Both the position numbers and the translations under genes were made by a program. Below, piece by piece: positions 8,144 to 15,537 of a DNA stretch of 36,945 bases. Within the stretch, counting starts at the first letter, position 1, and the number at the start of each line of letters is the position of its first letter. The stretch covers positions 1 to 36,945 of the forward strand of contig CAYWZW010000055.1 in NCBI GenBank assembly GCA_964462945.1, read 5' to 3'. Below the pieces are notes generated by a model. The model ran no database searches and had not been told where the DNA came from. It worked only from the letters and a program-made list of their open reading frames with translations. The stretch is from GCA-020343675 sp964462945. GTDB taxonomy: Bacteria; Planctomycetota; Phycisphaerae; Sedimentisphaerales; Anaerobacaceae.

Positions 8144-8539
8144 CTAAGCCGCGTTGAGCTTGTTCTCAACGTAGTTCACGATTGCCCCGACGGTGAACAA
8201 GTCACCTAACTTGTTAATATCGGGGTCGTTTTCAAACTCCGACAGGTCGGTATGCGGCATCTTCTCCCGCAGCTCGGCCAGCCCTTTTTCAGTTAATTTG
8301 CCGTTGTGAATGAATTCGGAATTCGTCATCAGATTCTCAGCGGGAAACAGCTCTTCCCGGGGGATTTTTATGCCGAACGCTTTTTCCAGTCGAAACACAA
8401 TGTCCAGAAAATCGATGCTCTCGGCCCCCAAATCCCCCATCAAGGTCGCTTCAATCGTGACCTCCTCGTCGTCCACTCCCAGCGCATCGACCAGAACTTC
8501 ATGGACCTGCTGTATAATCTCGTCCCGACTCATTGCCAT
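8144..8539 (-). CDS. Acyl carrier protein with a long C-terminal insertion
   Basis: A 131-residue carrier protein. The phosphopantetheine attachment site is Ser41 in DLGAESIDFLDI, where the usual Asp-Ser-Leu is Glu-Ser-Ile. Residues 1-65 and about 112-131 match the ordinary four-helix ACP. An extra hydrophilic stretch of about 45 residues (67-112) makes it much longer than the usual 75-80. An in-frame ATG further upstream (8638) would add 33 residues translated from repeat-rich spacer. The ATG at 8537-8539 is chosen because GGGAGGT lies 9 bases before it. The protein presumably carries the acyl intermediates for the two dehydratases and the ketosynthase pair encoded next to it. Confidence 0.9.
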   Translation of the reverse strand: MAMSRDEIIQQVHEVLVDALGVDDEEVTIEATLMGDLGAESIDFLDIVFRLEKAFGIKIPREELFPAENLMTNSEFIHNGKLTEKGLAELREKMPHTDLSEFENDPDINKLGDLFTVGAIVNYVENKLNAA

Positions 8540-8592
8540 AGGTGTTCTACCTCCCGTGTTCAATTCGTTTTGCCACCAAGACTCGAAGAACA

Positions 8593-8671
8593 AGAGAATA
8601 ATGAATAATGAACGCCCAATGTCGAAGTCTTTCGGCATTCAACATTCCTTGTTCGATATTCGATATTCATG
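8593..8671. repeat. Palindromic AT-rich spacer repeat without a gene inside
   Basis: Left arm GAATAATGAATAATGAAC and right arm TTCGATATTCGATATTCATG face each other around a central hairpin at 8618-8639 (AATG-CGAA paired with TTCG-CATT). It is built from the same modules that flank the four-helix-bundle gene at 5759-6169, but encloses no gene. It fills the gap between the first dehydratase and the ACP gene. Confidence 0.65.
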
Positions 8672-8705
8672 TTTTTTCTTTGTGCCTTAGTGGCTTCGTG
8701 GCGAG

Positions 8706-9170
8706 CTATTGCAGCAGTCGCCATCGTTCCTTCAGATTCTCAATGACGACGGCATCCACGGCCGCCATCGCCGAATTGGCGTCGGCCAGGTTAAAGTGCC
8801 TCAGCCCGAACCGCGCTTCCACAATGCGCTCGCCCTGCGATACGCCGGCGCCGGTGAAGCTGCTGACGTTCTCTTCGATGGTCTTGGCCTCGACGGTATA
8901 TTCTATCTGGGCGCCGGGCGCCAAGAAGCTTTTATACTTCACATTTCGCGCTTCTTCAAGCAATATCATGCTGTGGGCGAAATTTTCGCTCTCGCGAACC
9001 AGCCACGAGGCCGACTCGATCAGCCCTTCCAGCAGCAACACGCCGGGCAGCACCGGAAACGTCGGGAAGTGGTCGGCCAGGTACTCCTCGGCCAGAGAAA
9101 CGTTCTTGACCGCCCTGATTCGCTTGCCCGGCTCTAACGAGATCACCTTGTCAATAAGTATAAATCGCAT
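8706..9170 (-). CDS. FabZ-type 3-hydroxyacyl-ACP dehydratase (first gene of the operon)
   Basis: A 154-residue hot-dog-fold dehydratase. The dyad is His34 in DHFPTFPVLPGV and Glu48 in LLLEGL; the loop keeps the canonical PG. It resembles the second dehydratase in length, start and motif spacing. It is the most upstream gene of a minus-strand set that continues with ACP, second dehydratase, two ketosynthase-fold proteins, serS and a PPOX protein. No ketoreductase, enoyl reductase or acyltransferase is in the set, so the pathway must borrow these from elsewhere. No clear promoter could be picked out in the repeat-rich region upstream. Confidence 0.88.
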   Translation of the reverse strand: MRFILIDKVISLEPGKRIRAVKNVSLAEEYLADHFPTFPVLPGVLLLEGLIESASWLVRESENFAHSMILLEEARNVKYKSFLAPGAQIEYTVEAKTIEENVSSFTGAGVSQGERIVEARFGLRHFNLADANSAMAAVDAVVIENLKERWRLLQ

Positions 9171-9277
9171 CCACAGATTTCACAGATGACACAGTCTTGT
9201 CATTCCTGCGGAAAGCCTGCCCTGAGCGAAGCCGAACGGGCAGGAATCCACTTCATCAACCACAGATTTCGCAGATG
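9171..9277. repeat. Composite spacer: direct repeats around a REP-like hairpin
   Basis: CCACAGATTTCACAGATG (9171-9188) and CCACAGATTTCGCAGATG (9260-9277) are 17/18 identical direct repeats. Between them, 9199-9247 holds a hairpin unit starting GTCATTCCTGCGG with an inner stem CCTGCCC (9216-9222) / GGGCAGG (9238-9244) and ending GGCAGGAATCC. It is related to the repeat at 2341-2409. The rest of the 259-bp spacer to 9429 includes a short stretch of CGCAATACGA repeats (about 9287-9309). Confidence 0.65.
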
Positions 9278-9429
9278 TTCTTATTCGCAATACGAAATCC
9301 GCAATACGATATACCAGATGCAATCGTTTTTCCAGCTTTATTTTGTTTTTTGAGGCCTTCCAATTCTATTGCTGACGGAATCGGGATTAGTGTTGGAAAA
9401 TCTCCCACTCCTGGCTATACTCGTATGTC

Positions 9430-9894
9430 ATGAATGTACGCAGTGCAAAGATTTCGGATGTGAAGGCGATTCATGCTCTGATTAGCTCTTATGCGGAGCG
9501 GGACCGGATGCTGTTTCGCTCGCCGGCGGATATTTACGAGAACCTTCAGACCTTCAGCGTCGCCGAATCAGGCGGCACTGTGGTCGGCTGCTGCGCGCTG
9601 GAGATTATCTGGTCGGACTTGGCCGAGATAAAATCATTGGCGGTCGATCAGGCAAACACAGACAAAGGCATCGGCACGATGTTAGTTACCGCCGCCCTCG
9701 AACAGGCGGCGGCGCTGGGCGTGCCGAGGGTCTTTGCACTAACGCTCGAGCCGCAGTTCTTTGAGAAACAGGGGTTCACGGCGGTTGAAAAAGAAGCGCT
9801 GCCGATGAAGGTCTGGAGCGACTGCGCGCGGTGCTCGAAGCAGCAAAACTGCGACGAAACAGCGGTAATAAAAGACGTGCCTCGTGAAGCGTGA
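9430..9894 (+). CDS. GNAT N-acetyltransferase, probable N-acetylglutamate synthase (short ArgA type)
   Basis: A 154-residue GNAT protein with a clear acetyl-CoA-binding segment: SLAVDQ followed by DKGIGTMLV. The FFEKQGFT motif sits before the C-terminus. The tail has the pattern KVWSDCARCSKQQNCDE, a three-Cys ending typical of stand-alone ArgA-like enzymes, which start arginine synthesis by acetylating glutamate with acetyl-CoA. No arginine genes lie next to it, so the assignment rests on the family pattern. It is divergent from the dehydratase operon and convergent with the ABC permease gene that follows. Confidence 0.8.
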   Translation: MNVRSAKISDVKAIHALISSYAERDRMLFRSPADIYENLQTFSVAESGGTVVGCCALEIIWSDLAEIKSLAVDQANTDKGIGTMLVTAALEQAAALGVPRVFALTLEPQFFEKQGFTAVEKEALPMKVWSDCARCSKQQNCDETAVIKDVPREA

Positions 9895-9950
9895 AGCGTG
9901 GTGCGTCATGGGATGGGAAGAATGACGCGATACGCAATACGCACGACGAA
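9893..9950. repeat. Short degenerate tandem repeats between convergent genes
   Basis: Contains GTGAAGCGTGAAGCGTGGTG and then GCGATACGCAATACGCACGACG, ending directly at the stop of the minus-strand permease. It is another spacer of degenerate tandem words. It has no hairpin plus T-run, so it is not a recognisable terminator. Confidence 0.5.
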
Positions 9951-10913
9951 TTAGCCCACCTGACGGCGTTGGAAGAGGGCGACGGCTAATGCGAGGATGG
10001 CCGTGGTGTAGCACAGGGCGTAAGAAGCACTCGTCAGGATATATTTCAGCGGGACCGTGCTGCCTTCGTAAATGGCGTCGCTGATCCAGAAAACCTGGAG
10101 ATTCGGCACAAGATACCTGCCCACCCGGGCCCACAGGTGGGTTGCGGCGAATCTGCCGAATACGTAATCGCTGATAAGACCCAACAAGAAGATCCCGACG
10201 CAGACCGAGAGGGTGACGACGATGTTGAATCTGGCCGAAAGCGCCACCGCCAGGGCAACGATGATTATCGCCGCCAGCAGCAGCAGAACCGAGCCGTAGA
10301 TGTCCACCGCGTTCATGCCGTTTTCCCTCGGGTTGAACTGCCAGTTCCGGTCGATAAGGGAGAGGAAAACGATAATCAGCGTTGCAAATATGCCGGTCAA
10401 GACCATCGCCGTCGAAGAGAATTTCCAATCGTAAGTGTAGTTTAGAAAAGCACTTAGCAGAATTACAGCGGCGACGCCGATCGCCGCGGCGCCTATAACT
10501 GTCCAGTCGTGCGTATCGTTCACCGTTTCGAGGACGCCGTGCCGGATCGCCATCAGCAGGGCGACCGTGCATATATAGTGGGCCAGAACCACGGCGGCGG
10601 CCACGCCGAAGAACTTCGCAATGATGAATATAGGACGTTGGACGGGCTTGCTCAGAACGGTCATTATGGTCTTATTCTGCAGCTCCTCGGCGACCGCGCC
10701 GGAAGCCGAGAAGATTGCGATGAACAAGCTGGCCAGAAATAACGTAGATAACCCTATCTCGCGTAGGAGCTTGTTGTCGTCGCTCATGGTGTACATCGTC
10801 AGAGACGGGCTGACGAAGAACAGCAACAACGCGGCAACGATAATAACGGCGTAGATAGGCTGTCTCAGGGTTTCGATGAAGGTATTCTTCGCTATAGTAA
10901 ATAATTTATTCAT
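9951..10913 (-). CDS. ABC-2 type transporter permease
   Basis: A 320-residue polytopic membrane protein with a start typical of NosY/ABC-2 permeases (FTIAKNTFIETLRQPIY). Six or more hydrophobic segments lie at roughly 20-40, 55-75, 105-125, 145-165, 180-200, 225-255 and 290-315. The second segment is followed by AVAEELQNKTIMTVLSKPV, the short cytoplasmic coupling motif of this family. It has no ATPase partner on its own strand. The ABC ATPase at 17513 lies in the divergent cluster with its own permease, which contains the related motif SDIEQRQIYTVVTKPI. It may share that ATPase. The substrate is unknown. Confidence 0.85.
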   Translation of the reverse strand: MNKLFTIAKNTFIETLRQPIYAVIIVAALLLFFVSPSLTMYTMSDDNKLLREIGLSTLFLASLFIAIFSASGAVAEELQNKTIMTVLSKPVQRPIFIIAKFFGVAAAVVLAHYICTVALLMAIRHGVLETVNDTHDWTVIGAAAIGVAAVILLSAFLNYTYDWKFSSTAMVLTGIFATLIIVFLSLIDRNWQFNPRENGMNAVDIYGSVLLLLAAIIIVALAVALSARFNIVVTLSVCVGIFLLGLISDYVFGRFAATHLWARVGRYLVPNLQVFWISDAIYEGSTVPLKYILTSASYALCYTTAILALAVALFQRRQVG

Positions 10914-11012
10914 CTGTCACGATCGTTTCACGGCGCCCATGCCGTTTGCCGAGGCACCGCGATTTTTTTGGACATAAGGGCCTGTTTTTTTCACAGTTGT
11001 CCCTATACTAAG

Positions 11013-11029
11013 ATAGCATTTGTTGCTAT
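11013..11029. promoter_or_regulatory. Inverted repeat overlapping the -35 region of the SPFH-cluster promoter
   Basis: ATAGCA (11013-11018) and TGCTAT (11024-11029) form a 6-bp inverted repeat with a 5-base centre. It overlaps the candidate -35 box of the plus-strand promoter, so it could be an operator. No regulator gene is nearby. Confidence 0.3.
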
Positions 11030-11047
11030 AGTACACAACTTTATAAT
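11020..11047 (+). promoter_or_regulatory. Candidate sigma70-type promoter for the SPFH/P-type ATPase cluster
   Basis: TTGTTG (11020-11025), a 16-base spacer and a perfect TATAAT (11042-11047) lie 79 bp before the first gene of the plus-strand cluster. The 212-bp divergent region has no other feature I recognise apart from the inverted repeat at 11013-11029. Confidence 0.45.
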
Positions 11048-11125
11048 CGTGAGAAGCTTGCACGTACGTCGAATGAATACTGTGTTTGCGTTGGTTTTGT
11101 TCAGACTGTAAGGCCGGGATAGAAA

Positions 11126-13189
11126 ATGACAGTATCGTCCAAACGCCCCGTACACGTCGCTCTGGTGTCCTTGATTTTAAGCGTGGTCTTCTTCGGCATT
11201 TCCTTTTTCCTGGGTCGATGGAGCGGCTTCTTTGCGGTCTCTGCGGTGGGGTGGCTGAACCTCTCCGTGGCCTTGATCTGGCTGGTCTTATGTTTGCATT
11301 TCCATCAGCGTGCGCTGGCCGAGCAGGAGAAGCTCGACGCCAGCCAGTTGAGCAAAGACGAGGCCACGTCCACCATCTTCCAGGCCGGGAGCGAACGCGC
11401 CACCTTATTCTACGTGGCTCAGCGCCGCCTGCAGATATTCGAGAAATGGTTTATTCCCATATTCTCGGCGCTCATCGCCGCCTATCAAATGGCGATGGGC
11501 CTGTATTTGCTGAACGCCGCCCGGACTGCGATAGAGACCGAGTCCAAGCAGCCTCTGCTCTGCGGTATTTGTATGACGGCTATCGCTTTCGTCAGCTTCC
11601 TGATTTCCCGCTACGCGACGGGCATGTCGCGCCAGCCGGAGTGGAAGCCGTTAAGGGCCGGCGGCAGCTCCCTGTTAGGGGTGGCGGTTTTGTGCTTTAT
11701 ATTAGCTGTGGCGCTGGCATTAGCTTACCTGTTGGACTTCTATGCCTTTGTAAACGTCATGGCGCTGGTGATTCCGGCCCTGCTGGTCGTGCTCGGGGCC
11801 GAAACCGCCCTGAACCTTGTTTTGGATACCTATCGCCCGAGACTGAAAGGCCGGTACAGCCGCAGCGCTTTTGACAGCAGACTGCTCGGGACGATCAATG
11901 AGCCGGGCGGCATATTACGCAGCGCCGCCGATGCGATTGATTATCAGTTCGGCTTCAAAGTCTCGCAGACCTGGTTCTACAAGCTGCTCGAGCAGGCGAT
12001 TGTGCCTTTGGCCCTGTTTGCCGGCGTCACCCTCTATTTGCTAAGCTGCATTGTCGTGGTGGCCCCCGACGAGGAAGCTATCATCGAGCATTTCGGCAAT
12101 CCGGCGAACGACGCGAATGACGTCAGGCTCATCGGTCCCGGCCTGGCCTTCAAGTGGCCCTGGCCGATTGACGTGGCCTATAAATATCCGACGAAGAGGA
12201 TTTCAGAGATCAGTATCGGTTTTGTGCCCAAGGTCGATGCGCAGGGCCGGGTTGAACATACGCCTCTATTGTGGGGCGAGTCCCATTACAAAGAGGAATA
12301 CCAACTGCTGGTGGGCAGCGAACAAACCGGCGCGGAGTCATTCAGGGGTACCGTGCCGGTGAGTCTTGTGATAGCCGCGGTGCCCGTCCAGTACCGAATC
12401 AAGGATTTGTACTCTTTCATCTACAATCACAACAAGCCGGAGCAACTGCTCGAATCGATATGCTACCGGGAGCTGACGAGGTTCGCCGCCAGTGCGAAGG
12501 TCGAGGCGGACGATCAGGCCGGCATGGAACACAGTCTGTTGGGGGCCGGCCGGGCCGAGGCCAGGGACACCTTGACCACGCGGATTCAGGCGGCCGCCGA
12601 CGAGGCGGGCCTCGGTGTAGAAATCGGGTTCGTCGGGTTGCAGGGCATTCACCCGCCGGTCGAGGTGGCGGCGGATTATCAGAAGGTCACCGGCGCCGTT
12701 CAGAAGAAGGAGGCGATGATCCTCCAGGCCCAGGCGGAGCGAAACAGGACCCTGAGCACGCTGGTCGGCTCCGTCGAAGAGGCCGATGCGCTTTATCGTC
12801 TTGCGGCCGATTACCAGCAGGCCGTACAGGCAAACTCGCCGCAAGACATCGAAAAGCTCGGGGATCAGTTGGACCTTGCCTTCGAAAAAGCAAAGGGTGA
12901 CATCTTCAAAACCTTGAGAGAAGCGAAAAGCTATGCCTTTCAAAAAGCGACGCTGGCGGAGGCGACCGGCCGGCGCTTTGCGGGCCAACTGACGGCTTAT
13001 CGGGCCGCCCCGCAGATTTACGTGCACGAGCAGAAGCTGGCCATGCTCGAAGAGGCGCTCGCCGGCATACGGAAATACGTCATCGTAGCCGATCAGAACA
13101 ATACGCAGGTTACGGTCATTGACCTCCAGGAAAAACTCTCGCCCAACCTTTACGAGCTGGGCGGCTTTGAGCGGAGCAGCGAAAAATGA
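11126..13189 (+). CDS. Polytopic membrane protein with C-terminal SPFH/band 7 domain (HflK-like)
   Basis: A 687-residue protein. The N-terminal half has about seven hydrophobic segments (near 9-31, 34-58, 108-128, 143-163, 180-205, 207-228 and 290-312). An SPFH domain starts at VVVAPDEEAIIEHFG (about 312) with GPGLAFKWPWPIDVAYKYP, and a helical, Ala/Glu/Gln-rich region (about 520-650) follows. Ordinary HflK has one membrane segment, so the polytopic N-terminus is unusual. SPFH proteins build ring-shaped membrane microdomains and, in HflKC, enclose the FtsH protease. The start ATG follows AGGCCGGGATAGAAA. It overlaps hflC by four bases (ATGA), indicating coupled translation. Its own function is not known. 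Confidence 0.82.
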   Translation: MTVSSKRPVHVALVSLILSVVFFGISFFLGRWSGFFAVSAVGWLNLSVALIWLVLCLHFHQRALAEQEKLDASQLSKDEATSTIFQAGSERATLFYVAQRRLQIFEKWFIPIFSALIAAYQMAMGLYLLNAARTAIETESKQPLLCGICMTAIAFVSFLISRYATGMSRQPEWKPLRAGGSSLLGVAVLCFILAVALALAYLLDFYAFVNVMALVIPALLVVLGAETALNLVLDTYRPRLKGRYSRSAFDSRLLGTINEPGGILRSAADAIDYQFGFKVSQTWFYKLLEQAIVPLALFAGVTLYLLSCIVVVAPDEEAIIEHFGNPANDANDVRLIGPGLAFKWPWPIDVAYKYPTKRISEISIGFVPKVDAQGRVEHTPLLWGESHYKEEYQLLVGSEQTGAESFRGTVPVSLVIAAVPVQYRIKDLYSFIYNHNKPEQLLESICYRELTRFAASAKVEADDQAGMEHSLLGAGRAEARDTLTTRIQAAADEAGLGVEIGFVGLQGIHPPVEVAADYQKVTGAVQKKEAMILQAQAERNRTLSTLVGSVEEADALYRLAADYQQAVQANSPQDIEKLGDQLDLAFEKAKGDIFKTLREAKSYAFQKATLAEATGRRFAGQLTAYRAAPQIYVHEQKLAMLEEALAGIRKYVIVADQNNTQVTVIDLQEKLSPNLYELGGFERSSEK

Positions 13190-14094
13190 AGAATATAGCC
13201 ATTGCCGTCTTTGTCGCGTTGATTGTCGTCACTCTGGGTCTGTACCTGGTCTCGTTCCAGGTGCGGGAAACCGAGTCCTGCCTGGTGACAACGTTCGGCA
13301 GGCCCACACGCCCGATCACCGAACCGGGCGTGTACTTCAAATGGCCTTTTCCCATCCAGCAGGTGCACAAATTCGACTCCCGCATGCGGGTCCTGGAGCC
13401 GGAGCTTGAAGAGACGACAACCGCCGGGGGCGAGCCGATCATCGTCAACACGTACATCGTCTGGAAGATTGCCAGGCCGCTGGAGTTCTTCAACGCCATC
13501 AAGACGGTCACCAAGGCCGAAGACGAGCTGCTGCGCAGCCGGATTCGCAATACGCAGAACAACATCATCGGGCGGCATCATTTCTCCGAATTCGTCAACA
13601 GCGACGCCTCGAAAATAAAGTTCGAAGAAATCCAGAACGAGATGCTTGCGGACCTTCAACGGGCCGTGGCTGACGCCAAGTTCGGCATTGAAATCAAGAC
13701 CCTCGGCATCAAACAGCTCAAGATCAGCAAGGACGTCAGCACCCAGGTCTTTGAGCGCATGAGGACCGAGAGGAACCGCAAGGCCGAGCGCATTATTTCG
13801 GAGGGGAACGCCGAGGCCATCAGGATACGAACGGAGGCCAAATCGAAAAGTGACGAGCTTATCGCGGCCGCCGAGGGCCGGGCCAAAGTCATACGGGGCC
13901 AGGGGGACACCGAAGCGGCAAAACACTACAAGATGCTCGAAGCTGACCCCAAGCTGGCCATGCTCCTTCGGGACCTTGAAGCCCTTGGAAAGATATTGCA
14001 GGACAAAACAACGGTTGTCACTTCCACGGATGTCGCACCATTTTCGCTCCTGAAGGGAATACCCGACATGGAGCCCAACGAACCGCAAAAATAG
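13186..14094 (+). CDS. hflC: HflC-type SPFH protein (modulator of FtsH protease)
   Basis: A 302-residue protein with one N-terminal membrane anchor (about 4-22), then SPFH domain features TESCLVTTFGRP and EPGVYFKWPFPIQQVHKFDSR. The region around RTERNRKAERIISEGNAEA starts the long helix typical of HflC. The conserved C-terminal part includes KHYKMLEADPKLAMLLRDLEAL. In other bacteria HflC pairs with HflK in a periplasm-facing cage around FtsH and limits access of membrane substrates. Here it stands between a polytopic SPFH protein and a HflK-like protein, so the complex may have three kinds of subunit. No ftsH is in view. Confidence 0.9.
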   Translation: MKNIAIAVFVALIVVTLGLYLVSFQVRETESCLVTTFGRPTRPITEPGVYFKWPFPIQQVHKFDSRMRVLEPELEETTTAGGEPIIVNTYIVWKIARPLEFFNAIKTVTKAEDELLRSRIRNTQNNIIGRHHFSEFVNSDASKIKFEEIQNEMLADLQRAVADAKFGIEIKTLGIKQLKISKDVSTQVFERMRTERNRKAERIISEGNAEAIRIRTEAKSKSDELIAAAEGRAKVIRGQGDTEAAKHYKMLEADPKLAMLLRDLEALGKILQDKTTVVTSTDVAPFSLLKGIPDMEPNEPQK

Positions 14095-14112
14095 CTCGGA
14101 ACGATCTATATT

Positions 14113-15480
14113 ATGACCAAACACCATCGCCAAGAGGATAAGGAGCTGCCTCCTGCGGCGCCGCAGGAACCTGCGGGCGATGAGCTTGACGCCGCCGGCA
14201 GGAGCCTCTCCGAAGCGCTGAGGATGAGCTTCATCATCCTGAAAGTCATTATGATTGTGCTGGTCATCGCCTTTTTGGCCTCCGGTTTCGAGACGGTCGG
14301 CTCCAACGAGCAGGCGATTGTCCTGCGATTCGGCAGGATTCGGGGCGTGGGCGAAGAAAGACTGCTCGGTCCCGGCGCGCATTGGATACTGCCGTACCCG
14401 ATAGACGAAATCGTCAAGATTCCCGTGGAGACCACGGTGAGTTTGCCCGTTGATTCGTTCTGGTATGCCGAGAGTCCGGAAGAGAAGCTCTCCGGCCAGC
14501 GGCGCCCGGTCCGTCCGGACAAGCCACTGGACCCGAAGAGTGACGGCTATTGCCTGACCCGAAGCGAACAGACCGCGGATGCTGACTCCGCCCGGCAGAC
14601 AGCAGATGTATCCATCAGCGCAATGCCGGCAAGGGCGGGGTCGGATGGAAGCGACTACAATATCGTTCACACCCGGTGGCAGCTCACGTACCAGATCGAT
14701 GACCCTGAACGCTTCTTCAGGAACGTTTACGTCAGGGACGTCAAACCCGGCGACGTTTACTTCGCGGTCATCACGGGTGAGGAAGGCGTCAAGCCGCTCC
14801 TGAAGAACCTGTTCGAAGATGCCGCCGTGACCGCCATGGTCAATTACACGATGGATGAAGCGATCTCCAGCCAGGACAGGATCCCCAGACACGTTGGAAG
14901 GTTGTTGCAGGACAAGCTGGACAAGATGCAGAGCGGCGTCCGGGTCGTATCGGTCCAACTGACCGGAAGCGAACCTCCTCCACAGGTCAGAGACGCATTC
15001 GAGGCCTCCACCAAAGCCAGCCAGAAAAGCCAAACGACCATTACCGAAGCCCGAACGTACGCCGAGAACACGCTCAGCCAGGCGGCCGGTCCCGTCGCCG
15101 AGGCGCTGTCCAAAGCTCTGCACGATGAAACGGCCGGCGAACAGGACAAGGAGTCTCTGTGGTCACAGTTGGCCGGCACGGCCCAGGAAAAAATCGCCGA
15201 AGCGAGAGCCTATCGGACGAAGGTTGTGGAGACGGCCAAGGCCAACGCCGATTACCTGGAGCGGCTGCTGCCCGAATACCGGCAGCGCCCGAAGCTGGTT
15301 CTTCAAAGAATCTATCTCGATGCCATCGAGCAAATCCTGAACAACGCGGATGAGAAGTTTGTCATCCAGACGGCCGGGGGCGCCAAGGGCACGGAGCTGC
15401 GAGTGCTTTTGAACAGAGACCCATCGCTGAAGCCCAGGGCAAGCAGGGAACAGACGGCCCAAGAGCAGCAGACTAAATAA
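14113..15480 (+). CDS. hflK: HflK-type SPFH protein
   Basis: A 455-residue protein with a charged cytoplasmic N-terminus, one membrane segment (about 39-60), and an SPFH domain starting VGSNEQAIVLRFGRI, with LGPGAHWILPYPIDEIVKIP. A hydrophilic insert of about 60 residues (roughly 115-170) interrupts the SPFH domain before the YNIVHTRWQLTYQI strand. A long helical segment with the SPFH-type sequence LPEYRQRPKLVLQRIYLDAIEQIL follows. It begins 18 bp after hflC. It is longer than E. coli HflK mainly through the insert. As a partner of HflC it is expected to form the same membrane assembly. Confidence 0.88.
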   Translation: MTKHHRQEDKELPPAAPQEPAGDELDAAGRSLSEALRMSFIILKVIMIVLVIAFLASGFETVGSNEQAIVLRFGRIRGVGEERLLGPGAHWILPYPIDEIVKIPVETTVSLPVDSFWYAESPEEKLSGQRRPVRPDKPLDPKSDGYCLTRSEQTADADSARQTADVSISAMPARAGSDGSDYNIVHTRWQLTYQIDDPERFFRNVYVRDVKPGDVYFAVITGEEGVKPLLKNLFEDAAVTAMVNYTMDEAISSQDRIPRHVGRLLQDKLDKMQSGVRVVSVQLTGSEPPPQVRDAFEASTKASQKSQTTITEARTYAENTLSQAAGPVAEALSKALHDETAGEQDKESLWSQLAGTAQEKIAEARAYRTKVVETAKANADYLERLLPEYRQRPKLVLQRIYLDAIEQILNNADEKFVIQTAGGAKGTELRVLLNRDPSLKPRASREQTAQEQQTK

Positions 15481-15537
15481 TCCGGCCATGCGCCGATTTT
15501 CACTGGGGAGCAAGTACGAGAAACAAGAGACGCAATT

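Noticed and set aside
8540..8638. Extended start of the ACP gene
   Set aside because: The extra 33 codons come from repeat-rich spacer and the internal ATG at 8537-8539 has a good ribosome site.
7528..9170. Ladderane biosynthesis cluster
   Set aside because: The ketosynthase/ACP/dehydratase set is reminiscent of anammox clusters, but the radical SAM and desaturase-type genes expected there are absent.
13150..15123. 657-codon open frame on the minus strand, antisense to hflC and hflK
   Set aside because: It is a shadow frame kept open by high-GC codon use; both plus-strand proteins have clear SPFH motifs and overlapping starts.
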